Of a stretch of DNA of 64,000 bases, positions 27,053 to 37,562 are shown piece after piece. This DNA comes from Nordella sp. HKS 07. Lineage in GTDB: Bacteria; Pseudomonadota; Alphaproteobacteria; Rhizobiales; Aestuariivirgaceae. Both the position numbers and the translations under genes were made by a program. The notes beneath the pieces are model-generated. The model saw only the letters and a list, made by a program, of their open reading frames with translations. It was not told the origin of the DNA and searched no databases. Positions within the stretch are counted from its first letter, which is position 1; every line of letters starts with the position of its first letter. The stretch is from NCBI RefSeq assembly GCF_011046735.1, contig NZ_CP049258.1:496001-560000 (forward strand). The letters are read 5' to 3'.

Positions 27053-27280
27053 ATGTCCGCCGCCGCTGTATATCTCTGGTATGTCGTCGTCGCCGGGCCG
27101 CAAGGCGGCTTGATCGCGCTGCCGAGCCCCTTCGACCAGCAGGACCAGTGCCTCGCCGCCATCAAGGCCTATGAGGCGACGAAGCCTCAGGCCGGCTGGA
27201 TTATGCAATGCATTCCCGCCGGCCCGCCGCTCGGCGATGAGGAGGTTCCCGAAGACGGCGCCCCCGCCGAGCAGCAGTAG
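27053..27280 (+). CDS. Small hypothetical protein (75 aa)
   Basis: The protein begins with MSAAAVYLWYVVVAGPQGG and is preceded by AAGGAG seven bases from the ATG, which is the best ribosome site in this area. Its middle has two cysteines (QDQCLAAIKAYEATKPQ and WIMQCIPAG) and it ends in an acidic, Pro/Glu tail. Short proteins of this pattern, a brief hydrophobic head and a Cys-x(~28)-Cys core, occur as orphans in rhizobial genomes. The function is unknown. Confidence 0.6.
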   Translation: MSAAAVYLWYVVVAGPQGGLIALPSPFDQQDQCLAAIKAYEATKPQAGWIMQCIPAGPPLGDEEVPEDGAPAEQQ

Positions 27281-27362
27281 CATACACAATTCAGATCAGC
27301 GCCGCTCTTCGCCGCACAAAGGGCATGCCCAGGGAAGCCGGCTGGCCGGTGCGCGGCGAGCG

Positions 27363-27571
27363 TCAGATCTGCTGCGTCACGATCAGGCTCGTCAGGCCCT
27401 GACAGAATAAGACCGTGCTTAAGCCGACCATGATCTGCGAAGGGAACGACACGACGAGCCAGTTCACAATGAAATGGCCGATGAAGAACTCGGCCTGGGA
27501 TTGACGGCGCCGATGCGCTCCTCCAGAGATGCGATCAGGGCGCTATCCACCATATGAATGACCACCCACAT
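27363..27571 (-). pseudogene. Frameshifted small membrane protein gene
   Basis: On the minus strand an ATG at 27571 opens MWVVIHMVDSALIASLEERIGAVN. A shift of one base near 27495-27505 then leads into QAEFFIGHFIVNWLVVSF and a second hydrophobic stretch ending LTSLIVTQQI before TGA at 27363. The two parts together would make a protein of about 68 residues with two membrane segments. Neither frame alone is a good gene. The reading is consistent with a recent single-base indel, or with a sequencing error. No family is recognised. Confidence 0.4.
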
Positions 27572-27636
27572 AGGCTGTCGTGCAGGCGTCTTCTACACAC
27601 CCCATATTTGTCGGGTAAAACCGCCGGGAGACCGTG

Positions 27637-29058
27637 ATGAGCGCCTTCAACCCCGAAAATGCCTTCTGGAGCGACCTGTTCGCCAGGATTGCCGAGCGCG
27701 GTCGCCAATGGCTCGGACGGCCGCTTGCCTCCGGCTCGCCGGCGCAAGGCAAGATCGCCGAACTGGCCTCGAGCCTCATGTCGACGAAGGGCGAGGCCTC
27801 GGGGGTCGCCCTGGCGCGCGCCGTGGTCGCGCAATGGAAGACCATGGACAAGCCGGCGCGGCGCGCCTGGTTCGCGATGCTGGCGGAGGATTTCGGGCCC
27901 GCGGCGGAAAAGCTGACCGCGGCGGTGGCCGAATGGCAGGCGCAGCCGACGCCCGAAGCGGCGCAGAAGCTGCACGCCGCTGCCGAGCCGCTGCGCCAGG
28001 AGCTGCTGCGCCGCATCAATCTGGCGCCGGGAGGTACCGCGGCGCTCGTGAACATGCGCGAAGAGCTGCTCGGTTTCCTGCGCGACAACCCGGAACTGGA
28101 AGCCGTCGATGCCGACTTCGTCCATCTGCTGACCTCGTGGTTCAACCGCGGCTTTCTGCTGCTGCGCCCGATAGACTGGTCTTCGCCGGCGGCCGTTCTC
28201 GAAAAGATCATCCACTACGAGGCGGTGCATGAGATCAAGGACTGGAACGATCTCAGGCGGCGCCTCAAGCCCGAGGACCGACGCTGCTTCGCGTTCTTCC
28301 ATCCCCAGATGCCGGACGAACCCTTGATCTTCGTCGAGGTGGCACTCACCTCCGGCATCCCCGGAAATATTGGCCAGTTATTGTCCGAGGAGCGGGCGGC
28401 TCTCGCGCTTCGCAATGCCGACACGGCGGTTTTCTATTCCATCTCCAACACACAGGTCGGGCTCAAGGGTATTTCCTTCGGCAATTTCCTGATCAAGCAG
28501 GTCGTGGAGGAGTTGCTGCGCGACACGCCCTGGCTCAAGACTTTCGTCACGCTCTCACCGGTGCCGGGTTTCGCCGCCTGGCTCGACGCCAGTCGGAAGG
28601 AAAGCTCCGCGATCCTCGCCGTCCTCGATGGCCACGAAAAGCTTGCCGCCCTCGACGAACCGGGCTGGCATGAGGATGCCGTTATCCGGGCCGGGCTCGA
28701 GCCGGTCCTGCAACAGGCCGCGGCCCTCTATCTGCTGCGCGGCAAAGGCGCCAACAACAGGCCGCTGGATCCGGTGGCCCGCTTCCATCTCGGCAACGGC
28801 GCGCGGCTCGAGCACATCCATGCTTCGGGTGACATGTCCGCCAAGGGCTTGCGCCAGTCCTTTGGCGTCATGGTAAACTACCTCTACGATCTCGACGCCA
28901 TCGAGAAGAACCACGAGAACTATGCCGACAGCGGCGAGGTCGCGCATTCATCGGTGATAAGAAAGATCCTGGCCGATGATGTGTCGATGCTGACCCGCAA
29001 TGTCCAGAGCCTTCTCGGTTCGGAAAAGTCCAGAAAGAAGGAAGCCAAGCTCCCATGA
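27637..29058 (+). CDS. matA: Malonyl-CoA decarboxylase
   Basis: This 473-residue enzyme decarboxylates malonyl-CoA to acetyl-CoA. It has the helical N-terminal half typical of the family, then EVALTSGIPGNIGQLL and the catalytic-region signature FHLGNGARLEHIHASGD...KGLRQSFGVMVNYLY near the C-terminus, which contains the active His and Ser. CGGGAG precedes the start, where GTG 27634 and ATG 27637 are adjacent. The ATG is used. It overlaps the malonyl-CoA synthetase gene (ATGA), forming the matA-matB pair known from Rhizobium malonate metabolism. The matR regulator and matC carrier are not present here. Confidence 0.92.
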   Translation: MSAFNPENAFWSDLFARIAERGRQWLGRPLASGSPAQGKIAELASSLMSTKGEASGVALARAVVAQWKTMDKPARRAWFAMLAEDFGPAAEKLTAAVAEWQAQPTPEAAQKLHAAAEPLRQELLRRINLAPGGTAALVNMREELLGFLRDNPELEAVDADFVHLLTSWFNRGFLLLRPIDWSSPAAVLEKIIHYEAVHEIKDWNDLRRRLKPEDRRCFAFFHPQMPDEPLIFVEVALTSGIPGNIGQLLSEERAALALRNADTAVFYSISNTQVGLKGISFGNFLIKQVVEELLRDTPWLKTFVTLSPVPGFAAWLDASRKESSAILAVLDGHEKLAALDEPGWHEDAVIRAGLEPVLQQAAALYLLRGKGANNRPLDPVARFHLGNGARLEHIHASGDMSAKGLRQSFGVMVNYLYDLDAIEKNHENYADSGEVAHSSVIRKILADDVSMLTRNVQSLLGSEKSRKKEAKLP

Positions 29059-30599
29059 ATTGGTCCTATGCGCCTGATCCGCAAGTGCGCAATCTGCCTG
29101 AGCTGGTGCAGCGACGCATGAAGTCGCCGGAGAAGGTCTTCATCCGCAACGGCGACGGTCGCACCTTTACCTATTTCGATATCTGGGCGCTTGCCGGCCA
29201 GATGGCCAATGCCTTGGCGGCGCAGGGCGTGAAGACGGGGGACCGCGTCGCCATCCAGGCCGAGAAGAGCCCGGAAGCCATCACGCTTTTCCTCGCCTGC
29301 GCCAAGCTCGGTGCCGTCTATCTGCCGCTCAACACCGCCTATACAATCGCTGAGGTCGACTACTTCCTGGGCGATGCTGAGCCTTCCGCCTTGATCGTCA
29401 TGCCGGAGCGCCTCGATACACTGGCGGACCTCGCCGGGCGGCGCAACGTCTCCGCCTTGCTCTCCCTCGGCACAAAAGGTGAGGGAACATTCATGGATGC
29501 GACCCGGCGCCAGACATGCGGTTTCACCGATGCGAAAGTGGAATGGTCCGACCTCGCCGCGATTCTCTATACGTCCGGCACCACCGGCCGCTCCAAGGGC
29601 GCCATGCTGACCCATGGCAATCTCGCCTCCAATGCGTTGAGCCTCATCGACACGTGGCGCTTTAGCGAGCGCGACGTCCTTATTCATGCTTTGCCGGTCT
29701 ACCACACGCATGGTCTCTTCACCGCGACCAACACGCTGCTGCTGTCCGCCGGCACCATGCTGTTCCGGCAGAAATTCGACGCCGATGACGTCATGCGGCT
29801 GATGCCCGAAGCCACCACGATGATGGGTGTCCCGACATTCTATACGCGCCTTCTGCAGCACCCGGGTTTGATCCGCGAGGCGACCGCCCATATGCGGCTC
29901 TTTATTTCCGGCTCGGCGCCCCTCCTCGCTGAAACGCACCGGGAGTTCCGCGAGCGCACCGGCCATGCGATCCTCGAACGCTTCGGCATGACCGAGACGA
30001 ACATGAACACGTCGAACCCCTATGATGGCGAGCGCATCGCCGGAACGGTTGGCCTCCCACTTCCCGGCGTCGACGTGCGCATCAGCGATCCCGGGAGCGG
30101 CACGCCGCTGCCGGCCGGCGAGATCGGCATGATCGAGGTGCGCGGTCCTAATGTGTTCAAAGGCTATTGGCGGATGCCGGAGAAGACGGCGGCCGAATTC
30201 AGACCCGACGGCTTCTTCATCACCGGCGATCTGGGCCGCATCGACGACAATGGCTATGTATCGATCGTCGGCCGCGGCAAGGATCTCATCATCACCGGCG
30301 GCTTCAATGTCTATCCCAAGGAAGTCGAAAGCGAGATCGACAGCCTCGACGGCATCGTCGAATCGGCGGTGATCGGCCTGCCGCATCCCGATTTCGGCGA
30401 AGGCGTCACCGCTGTCGTGGTGCGTTCGGGCAACGATCTTCTCGAAAGGGAGATCCTGCGACGGCTTGAAGACCGGCTAGCCAAGTTCAAACTGCCCAAG
30501 CAGGTGATCTTCGTTGACGATCTGCCGCGCAACGCGATGGGCAAGGTGCAGAAGAACGTGCTGCGCCAGGCCTATGCCGATCTCTACCGCCAGACGTGA
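29055..30599 (+). CDS. matB: Malonyl-CoA synthetase
   Basis: This 514-residue adenylate-forming ligase makes malonyl-CoA from malonate, CoA and ATP. Motifs are ILYTSGTTGRSKGAM near residue 172, RFGMTETN, ITGDLG, GRGKDLIITGGFNVYPKEVE and the catalytic lysine in NAMGKVQKNVLRQ. The RFGMTETNMNTSNPYDGER segment matches MatB-type enzymes. It is coupled to matA by a 4-base overlap. Together they convert malonate to acetyl-CoA via malonyl-CoA. With little decarboxylase activity it could also supply malonyl-CoA for biosynthesis. Confidence 0.92.
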   Translation: MNWSYAPDPQVRNLPELVQRRMKSPEKVFIRNGDGRTFTYFDIWALAGQMANALAAQGVKTGDRVAIQAEKSPEAITLFLACAKLGAVYLPLNTAYTIAEVDYFLGDAEPSALIVMPERLDTLADLAGRRNVSALLSLGTKGEGTFMDATRRQTCGFTDAKVEWSDLAAILYTSGTTGRSKGAMLTHGNLASNALSLIDTWRFSERDVLIHALPVYHTHGLFTATNTLLLSAGTMLFRQKFDADDVMRLMPEATTMMGVPTFYTRLLQHPGLIREATAHMRLFISGSAPLLAETHREFRERTGHAILERFGMTETNMNTSNPYDGERIAGTVGLPLPGVDVRISDPGSGTPLPAGEIGMIEVRGPNVFKGYWRMPEKTAAEFRPDGFFITGDLGRIDDNGYVSIVGRGKDLIITGGFNVYPKEVESEIDSLDGIVESAVIGLPHPDFGEGVTAVVVRSGNDLLEREILRRLEDRLAKFKLPKQVIFVDDLPRNAMGKVQKNVLRQAYADLYRQT

Positions 30600-30676
30600 C
30601 TGGTCTGGCTTAACTCGATGGTCGGCCGGGCAGCCGTCGCCGCTGACGCGCCATTGTCAGCGGCTGTCATGTGCCC

Positions 30677-31852
30677 TCACGGACCTTTCGCAGACCGGAA
30701 CAGAACCTTGCCGTTGACCTTGATCTCGACATCCTGGGCATATTGCTTCAGCGCGTCCGGATTGACCTCGATGCCGAGGCCGGGCGCGTCGGGCACGTGG
30801 ATCTCACCATTCTTGTCCGGCACGATATGGTTGCGCGTCAGGTCGACAGCGAGTTGCTTCAAGGTCGTCGGATACTCGCAGATGGTATGATCCTTGAGAC
30901 CGGCGAAGGGCTGCATCGACGCGCTTAAGGCCAGGTTGGACGTGAAAGTGTGGTTGATATAGGTGACGCCACGCTTCACCGCATAGTCCGCCACCTGCTT
31001 GGCCGGCCACAAGCCGCCGATGCGGCCGCAGTCGATCTGCACATAGCCGACCTTGCCGAAAGCGATCAGATGCTCGGCCATATGGCGATTATGCGCCGCC
31101 TCGCCACCTGCCGTCTTGACGGTCTTCACCCGCGCGGCGAGCGCGCCATAGGCGCCATAGGCCGAGCCGTGGAAGGGTTCCTCGAAGAAGGTGACGCGGT
31201 TGCGCTCCATCGCGTCGAGCCTGAGTACCGCAGCCTCGACATCTTCGCCGAAGATCTGGCCCGCATCGATGAGCAGGATGCCGTCGGGCCCGAGCCCTTC
31301 GCGCGCCGCGTCGAGATGGGCGATATCGCTTTCGAGCGAAGCGCCGAAGGGCGCCCAGCCGAATTTGGCCGCGCGGAAGCCACGCTTGCGCATCTCGCGC
31401 GCCCGCTCGAGCGTGCCTTGCGGGCTCGTGCCGAACAGCACGGAGGCATAGGGGATCTTGGGATGAGCCGCATCATAGCCGAGAAGCTTCCAGGTGGGTG
31501 CGCTACGCACATGGCCGAGCAGATCCCACATCGCCATCTCGATGCCGGACCAGGTATGCGCCGCCTGCAGCAGGTCCATGCTGTTATAGGCGACGGTCGC
31601 GGTCATGCGATGGATATCATCCGGCCCGTCGAGCGTCTCGCCCAGCACCGAATCCGCCACCGGGCGGCAGGCGCCATGCGACATCGGGCACACGAAGGCC
31701 GCGATGGACGGCAACGGCGCCGCTTCGCATTCGCCCCAGCCGATATGCCCGCCGGCGCTGACGCGTACCACCAGCGCGTCCTGGCTGCCATCGGCCTCCG
31801 TCGTCACCTCGGGCATCGCGAGGTAGAAGAAATCAACACTTTCGATTTTCAT
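30677..31852 (-). CDS. Mandelate racemase/muconate lactonizing-type enzyme (enolase superfamily)
   Basis: This 391-residue protein has an enolase-superfamily capping domain and TIM barrel. Metal ligands are Asp196 (LLIDAG), Glu225 (FFEEPF) and Glu251 (AGGEAAHN). Lys163 (AAKFGW) is the candidate first base. Asp274 (VQIDCGR) with His301 (YINHTF) forms the His-Asp dyad of the mandelate-racemase subgroup. Such enzymes abstract a proton next to a carboxylate and are mostly acid-sugar dehydratases or racemases. It is the last gene of the minus-strand cluster that carries a peptide-type ABC importer, 24 bases after the M81 gene. The substrate is unknown. Confidence 0.87.
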   Translation of the reverse strand: MKIESVDFFYLAMPEVTTEADGSQDALVVRVSAGGHIGWGECEAAPLPSIAAFVCPMSHGACRPVADSVLGETLDGPDDIHRMTATVAYNSMDLLQAAHTWSGIEMAMWDLLGHVRSAPTWKLLGYDAAHPKIPYASVLFGTSPQGTLERAREMRKRGFRAAKFGWAPFGASLESDIAHLDAAREGLGPDGILLIDAGQIFGEDVEAAVLRLDAMERNRVTFFEEPFHGSAYGAYGALAARVKTVKTAGGEAAHNRHMAEHLIAFGKVGYVQIDCGRIGGLWPAKQVADYAVKRGVTYINHTFTSNLALSASMQPFAGLKDHTICEYPTTLKQLAVDLTRNHIVPDKNGEIHVPDAPGLGIEVNPDALKQYAQDVEIKVNGKVLFRSAKGP

Positions 31853-31876
31853 CAGTCTTTTGCCTCTGTTGAAGGG

Positions 31877-33363
31877 TTAGCCGCGTCGCCGATAGGTTAC
31901 GGCGCGCTGCGTGAAGGGCGTATCGGCCTCGATCGGGTAGATCGGGCGCGCGCAGAGCTTGTGGCCGAGTCCTGCGACATAGGCCGAGGTCGAGCCTGGC
32001 GCATCGACATTGAAATTCTTGGCGACCCACTGGTCATACATATGGAATTCCGTATGCGGCGACTTGACGATGGTAAGGTCGAAGCGCTGCGGATCGAGCC
32101 CATTGGCATAATAAAGCGATCGGTCGAACAGGAAAGCGGGCTTGCTGATCGCCAGCACGGTGAAGTTCTCGAAGGTCAGGACGGCGCTTTGGCCCGCATC
32201 GATCGGCAGGCCCATCGTCTCGAGCACCGCCTTACCGGCGGAGAGGCTCTCGACCGTCGCGCTGACCGCCAGGGGCTCAAAGCGCGCGCGATCTACGGAA
32301 CCGCCAAGTGTGATGGCGATCAGGGCGCCCACCCCCGCTTCATGCGCCGCCTTGGCCGCCGGCGCATCGACGATCTGGGCCAGCACGCGCTTGCGGTAGC
32401 CACCTGCCTTCAGAGCCTTGATGAGGGCATTCGAGTCACCGCTCGCCCCTGACGAGGTGGCGTCCGCCGCATCGGTGAAGATGATGGGGTTGGTAAAATG
32501 CTGCGCCAGCGCCACCGCCTTGTCCGGCGCGATCAGCTTGCCGACCAGCCGGTGCCTGCCGGCCCACATGGATTGCGCCAGCGCGATGGCTGAGCTCTCG
32601 GCCGTCCCGTCGTCCTTTTCCGTCACCACGATGGCCTGGGTGCACAGCTCGGGCGCATCAGTGAAGGGATTGCCGATCATCACGCCGGCGGCCAGCGCCC
32701 TTCCCGAATGCTCGAGCAGCTGGCCGTCGGCCAGCACGTCGCCATAGAGCCCGGTCTTGGTGATGCATTCATCGCCGCGCGCCAGCATCGGCACGACGAC
32801 CCGCGCGATCGTCGGCTTGAGCTTGCGGTCGACGATGTCGAGCAGGAGGCGCGCCGCCCTGAGACCCGTATCGGCGAAATCCACATGCGGATAGGTCTGG
32901 TAGATGGTGAGCCCGTCGATCTGGCGCAGCATGCGGTCGGTCAGGATGCCGTGGAGATCGAGCGAGATGACGATCGGCACCTGCGGCCCGAAAGATCGGC
33001 GGATCTCTTCGAGCAGGAAGCCTTCCGGGTCCGCCTCGCCCACCGCACCCATTGCGCCGTGGAGCGAGATGTAGAGCGCATCGACCTTGCCCGCATGCGG
33101 CAGCACCGCGGCCAGGATCTCCCGCGACAGACGCTGCCACCCTTCCGCCGAGAGGATGCCGGCGCTATCGGCCCTGGCTGAGATGATCGGCAGGAGGCTG
33201 ACATCTCTGCGCTGGTCGAACACCGAAAGCGCGCCACCGATCGACGTATTGAGTCCGCGGCGCGTCAGAAGGCTATCGCCCCTGTCGATCTTGAAGTCTT
33301 CATATTGCGACGGCAGCGGATTGAAGGAGGATATCTCCTGCATGCATTCGGCGATCAGGATCT

Positions 33364-33367
<4 letters not shown>
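31877..33367 (-). CDS. M81-family metallopeptidase (MlrC-like)
   Basis: This 496-residue protein is of the microcystinase C / M81 type. Visible marks are [11 protein letters not shown] at the start, [34 protein letters not shown] and [21 protein letters not shown], which hold the His/Asp metal ligands. YGHKLC-type residues occur near the C-terminus ([13 protein letters not shown]). Family members cleave linear peptides or amides, and most have no known substrate. It overlaps the oligopeptide ATPase gene by 4 bases, so it is cotranscribed with the importer. A role in processing the imported compound is inferred. Confidence 0.88.
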
Positions 33368-34389
<1,022 letters not shown>

Positions 34390-34410
34390 GGCGCGATGGC
34401 TCCCCGTTTA

Positions 34411-34566
34411 ACTTCCCTTCTCCCGCTTGCGGGAGAAGGTGGCGCGAAGCGCCGGATGAGGGTGTCTCTTGTGTAGCAGGCGGTGAATCTCGCCGAATAC
34501 GTGCCAGTCGAACCAACACCCTCACCCGCCCTATCGGGCACCCTATCCCGCAAGCGGGAGAGGGGG
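34411..34566. repeat. Inverted pair of REP-like elements (family E) in the dppD-dppF gap
   Basis: The left unit (34411-34464) carries TTCTCCCGCTTGCGGGAGAA followed by GGTGGCGCGAAGCGCCGGATGAGGGTG in parts. The right unit (34516-34566) is its diverged inverted copy (CACCCTCACCCGCCCTATCGGG...CCCGCAAGCGGGAG). Related units occur at 37.4, 40.4-40.6 and 58.8 kb. Confidence 0.8.
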
Positions 34567-34582
34567 AAATATTGGAGAGGGA

Positions 34583-35566
34583 TCATGAGCCTTCCTCCTC
34601 GCGCCGGACATAGCCGAAAGGCCTGAGACAGGCCACGCTCTGCGCCGAACCGAGCCCCGCCAGGTGCGGCGGCGCCAACCGGCAGTCGTCCTTCACATGA
34701 GAACAGCGCGGCGCGAAGCGGCAGCCTTTCGGCATCAGGCCGACGCCCGGAACCGAACCCGGTATCGTCACCAGCCGGTCGCCGCTCTTGTCGAGCGACG
34801 GGATCGAGGCGAGCAGCGCCTGCGTATAGGGATGGGCCGGCGCATCGAACAGGGTTTCTACATCCGCCATCTCGGCGACGCGACCGGCATAAAGCACCAT
34901 CACCTTGTGCGCCATCTCGGCGACGACGCCCAGATCATGGGTGATCAGCATCAGCGCCATGCCGCTCTCCGCCTGGATGTCGCGCAACAGATCGAGGATC
35001 TGCGCCTGGATCGTGACGTCGAGGGCCGTCGTCGGCTCATCCGCGATCAGGAGCTTGGGCTCGGCCGCGAGCGCCACCGCGATCATCACGCGCTGACGCA
35101 TGCCGCCCGAAAGCTCATGCGGATAGGCCGAGAGGCGCGACGCCGCCGCCGGGATCTCGACGCGTTCGAGAAGTTCGACCGCGCGGCGGCGCGCCGCCTC
35201 ACCGCTCATGCCCTTGCGCATGCGCAGCACCTCGCCGATCTGCTCGCCGACCCGCATGATCGGGTTCAGCGAGGTCATCGGCTCCTGGAAGATCATCGAC
35301 AGGTCGCGGCCACGTTTCTGCCGCCATGCGGCATTGCCGGCGGCGGTGATGTCCTCGCCGGCAAGCATGATGCGCCCCGACTTGCGCCGCGCCGGAAAGC
35401 CGAGCAGGCCCATGAGGGTGAGCGCCAGCATCGACTTGCCGCTGCCCGATTCGCCGACCACGCACAGCACCTCGCCGGCCGACAGCGTGAAGGACACATC
35501 CTCCAGCACGCTCGGCGCCGAAGCACCCGTTCCGACCACGGTGGTGAGATTTTCCACGCTCAGCAT
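34583..35566 (-). CDS. dppD: Dipeptide/oligopeptide ABC importer ATPase (DppD type)
   Basis: This 327-residue ATPase has Walker [17 protein letters not shown], signature [15 protein letters not shown], Walker [19 protein letters not shown] and H-loop [13 protein letters not shown]. The C-terminal cysteine cluster is [14 protein letters not shown]. The start ATG at 35566 lies 2 bases from the end of the DppC gene. A longer upstream reading frame is the shadow of that gene. It works with DppF to power the DppBC channel. Confidence 0.92.
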   Translation of the reverse strand: MLSVENLTTVVGTGASAPSVLEDVSFTLSAGEVLCVVGESGSGKSMLALTLMGLLGFPARRKSGRIMLAGEDITAAGNAAWRQKRGRDLSMIFQEPMTSLNPIMRVGEQIGEVLRMRKGMSGEAARRRAVELLERVEIPAAASRLSAYPHELSGGMRQRVMIAVALAAEPKLLIADEPTTALDVTIQAQILDLLRDIQAESGMALMLITHDLGVVAEMAHKVMVLYAGRVAEMADVETLFDAPAHPYTQALLASIPSLDKSGDRLVTIPGSVPGVGLMPKGCRFAPRCSHVKDDCRLAPPHLAGLGSAQSVACLRPFGYVRREEEGS

Positions 35567-35568
35567 GG

Positions 35569-36453
35569 TCACACCCTGATCCTGGGATCGAGCACGTCGC
35601 GCAGGCCGTCGCCGAGCAGATTGAGGCCGAGCACCACCACCAGGATGACGATGCCGGGGAACAGGGTCACCCAAGGTGCTTCCACCATGAAGTCGCGGCC
35701 ATTGGCGATGATGCCGCCGAAGGTGACGGCGGGCGGCGGCGGCCCGACGCCGATATAGGAGAGCAGCGCCTCCGCCAGGATCGCCGAGGCGAAGACGTAA
35801 GTGAGGCGCACGATGAGCGGCGCCAGCGCATTGGCCAGCACATGCCGGAACAGGATGCGGAAGTGGCTGGCGCCCAGGGCACGCGCCGCCTCGACGAATT
35901 CCATCTCGCGCACGACCAGCACCGAGGCGCGCACGATGCGCGCGGTGTGCGGCGTCGTGGCGATGCCGAGCGCCAGGATGACATTGGGAACCGAGGCGCC
36001 GAGCGTCGCCGCAACCGTGATGGCGAGCAGGATGGCGGGAAAGGCCATCAGCGCATCCATGATGCGCATCAGGAGATTGTCGAGCTTGCGGAAATAGCCG
36101 GAGACGGCGCCGATCAGCGTCCCGAACACGCCGGTGAACAGCACGACCGAAAGGCCGATGAAGAGCGACAGCTGCCCGCCATGGATGACACGCGAGAGAA
36201 TATCGCGGCCGAAATGGTCGGTCCCGAACCAATGTGCGGCACTCGGCGCCTCGAGTCGGGCGCGGAAATTATTGGCGTTCGGTTTATAGGGCGCGATCTG
36301 ATCGGCGAAGATGGCAGCCACCAGAACGATGAGGAACAGCGTGCCGCCGATGACGAAGGCGCGATTGCCGAGGAGCCGGCGCAGGAACACGACGAACGGG
36401 TTCTGCCGCTCGGGCAGCGCATCCGGCAGCGCATGTATGTCGGCGCTACTCAA
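35569..36453 (-). CDS. dppC: Dipeptide-type ABC importer permease DppC
   Basis: This 294-residue permease has an N-terminal helix (NRAFVIGGTLFLIVLVAAIFA), the DppC extracytoplasmic loop with HWFGTDHFGRDILSRVI and the EAA loop EFVEAARALGASHFRILFRHVLAN. It forms the inner-membrane channel with DppB, whose 3' end overlaps its start by 8 bases. Confidence 0.93.
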   Translation of the reverse strand: MSSADIHALPDALPERQNPFVVFLRRLLGNRAFVIGGTLFLIVLVAAIFADQIAPYKPNANNFRARLEAPSAAHWFGTDHFGRDILSRVIHGGQLSLFIGLSVVLFTGVFGTLIGAVSGYFRKLDNLLMRIMDALMAFPAILLAITVAATLGASVPNVILALGIATTPHTARIVRASVLVVREMEFVEAARALGASHFRILFRHVLANALAPLIVRLTYVFASAILAEALLSYIGVGPPPPAVTFGGIIANGRDFMVEAPWVTLFPGIVILVVVLGLNLLGDGLRDVLDPRIRV

Positions 36454-37390
36454 GGCGCACCCGCGGGTCGACGGCGGCGTAGAGCAGGTCGACGATAAGA
36501 TTGATGAGGAGATAGATCACGGTCAGGAACAGGAGGCCGCCCTGGATAAGCGGATAGTCGCGGCTCAGTATGCCGCCGATGATCAGCCGGCCGACGCCCG
36601 GCAGCGCGAAAACCTGCTCGACCACGACGGCGCTGCCGAGCAGCGCGCCGGCAATGATGCCGGTGACGGTAAGGATCGGCATCATCGCATTGGGCAGGCC
36701 GTGGCGCAGGATGATGTAGAGGCCCGGCAGCCCTTTCGACTCCGCCGTGCGCATGAAATCCTGGCTGATAACATCGAGCATCGCCGAGCGCGTCATGCGC
36801 GCGATGAAGCCGATCTGCACCACCGCCAGGGTGAGCGTCGGCAGCAGCATCGATCTGGCCCAGCCGGCCGGATCCTCGAGGAGCGGCACATAACCTCCGG
36901 ACGGCAGCCAGCCGAATTGCACGGAGAAGACGACGATCAGCAGCAGGCCGAACCAGAAATCGGGCACCGACAGGCCAAGCAAGGCGAGCGCCATCACCGA
37001 TTGATCGGCGAAACTGCCGCGCCGCGTGGCGGCGAAGGTGCCGGCGGCCACGCCGAGGCCCACCGCGACGAGGAGCGCCAGCGCCGCCAGGAACAAAGTG
37101 AGCGGCAGGCGCTCGAGGATGGCCGAGAGCACGGGGATGCGCAGAAGGATCGACTGGCCGAGATCGCCGGTCAGCACCCGGCTATACCACTCCGCCATCT
37201 GCACCAAGGGCGGCTTGTCGAGGCCGAGCATTTCGCGCAGGCGCGCAATATCTTCCGGCGTCGAGCTCGCATCGAGGAAGGCAGCGGTCGGATCGCCCGG
37301 AATGATCCAGATGACCGCGAAGGACATCAGCGAGACCAGGAAGAGCACCGGTATGACGGATACGAGCCGCCGCAGCAGATAGTCACGCAT
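36446..37390 (-). CDS. dppB: Dipeptide-type ABC importer permease DppB
   Basis: This 314-residue permease starts MRDYLLRRLVSVIPVLFLVS, a typical DppB N-terminal helix. WIIPGDPTAAFLD and the EAA loop DFMRTAESKGLPGLYIILRHGLPNAM follow. The ATG at 37390 is chosen because the longer open frame to 37489 passes through a family E repeat. It is coupled to dppC by overlap. Confidence 0.92.
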   Translation of the reverse strand: MRDYLLRRLVSVIPVLFLVSLMSFAVIWIIPGDPTAAFLDASSTPEDIARLREMLGLDKPPLVQMAEWYSRVLTGDLGQSILLRIPVLSAILERLPLTLFLAALALLVAVGLGVAAGTFAATRRGSFADQSVMALALLGLSVPDFWFGLLLIVVFSVQFGWLPSGGYVPLLEDPAGWARSMLLPTLTLAVVQIGFIARMTRSAMLDVISQDFMRTAESKGLPGLYIILRHGLPNAMMPILTVTGIIAGALLGSAVVVEQVFALPGVGRLIIGGILSRDYPLIQGGLLFLTVIYLLINLIVDLLYAAVDPRVRLE

Positions 37391-37411
37391 ATCGGTACCC
37401 CTCTCCATCCC

Positions 37412-37470
37412 TTCCCCTTCTCCCGTTGCGAAGCAATGGGAGAAGGTGCCCGATAGGGCGGATGAGGGCT
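37412..37470. repeat. REP-like element (family E) between dppA and dppB
   Basis: The core is CTTCTCCCGTTGCGAAGCAATGGGAGAAG (in two parts) followed by GTGCCCGATAGGGCGGATGAGGGCT. The inverted repeat can fold into a stem and may set the drop in expression from binding protein to permeases. Confidence 0.75.
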
Positions 37471-37562
37471 CTTCTGAAATGGTGACCAATCGTTGGCAAG
37501 GGACCCCTCATGGAGAGCACCGCCGTTTGAGCGGCGGTGCCGGTTCACGGAAATTCTGGAGC

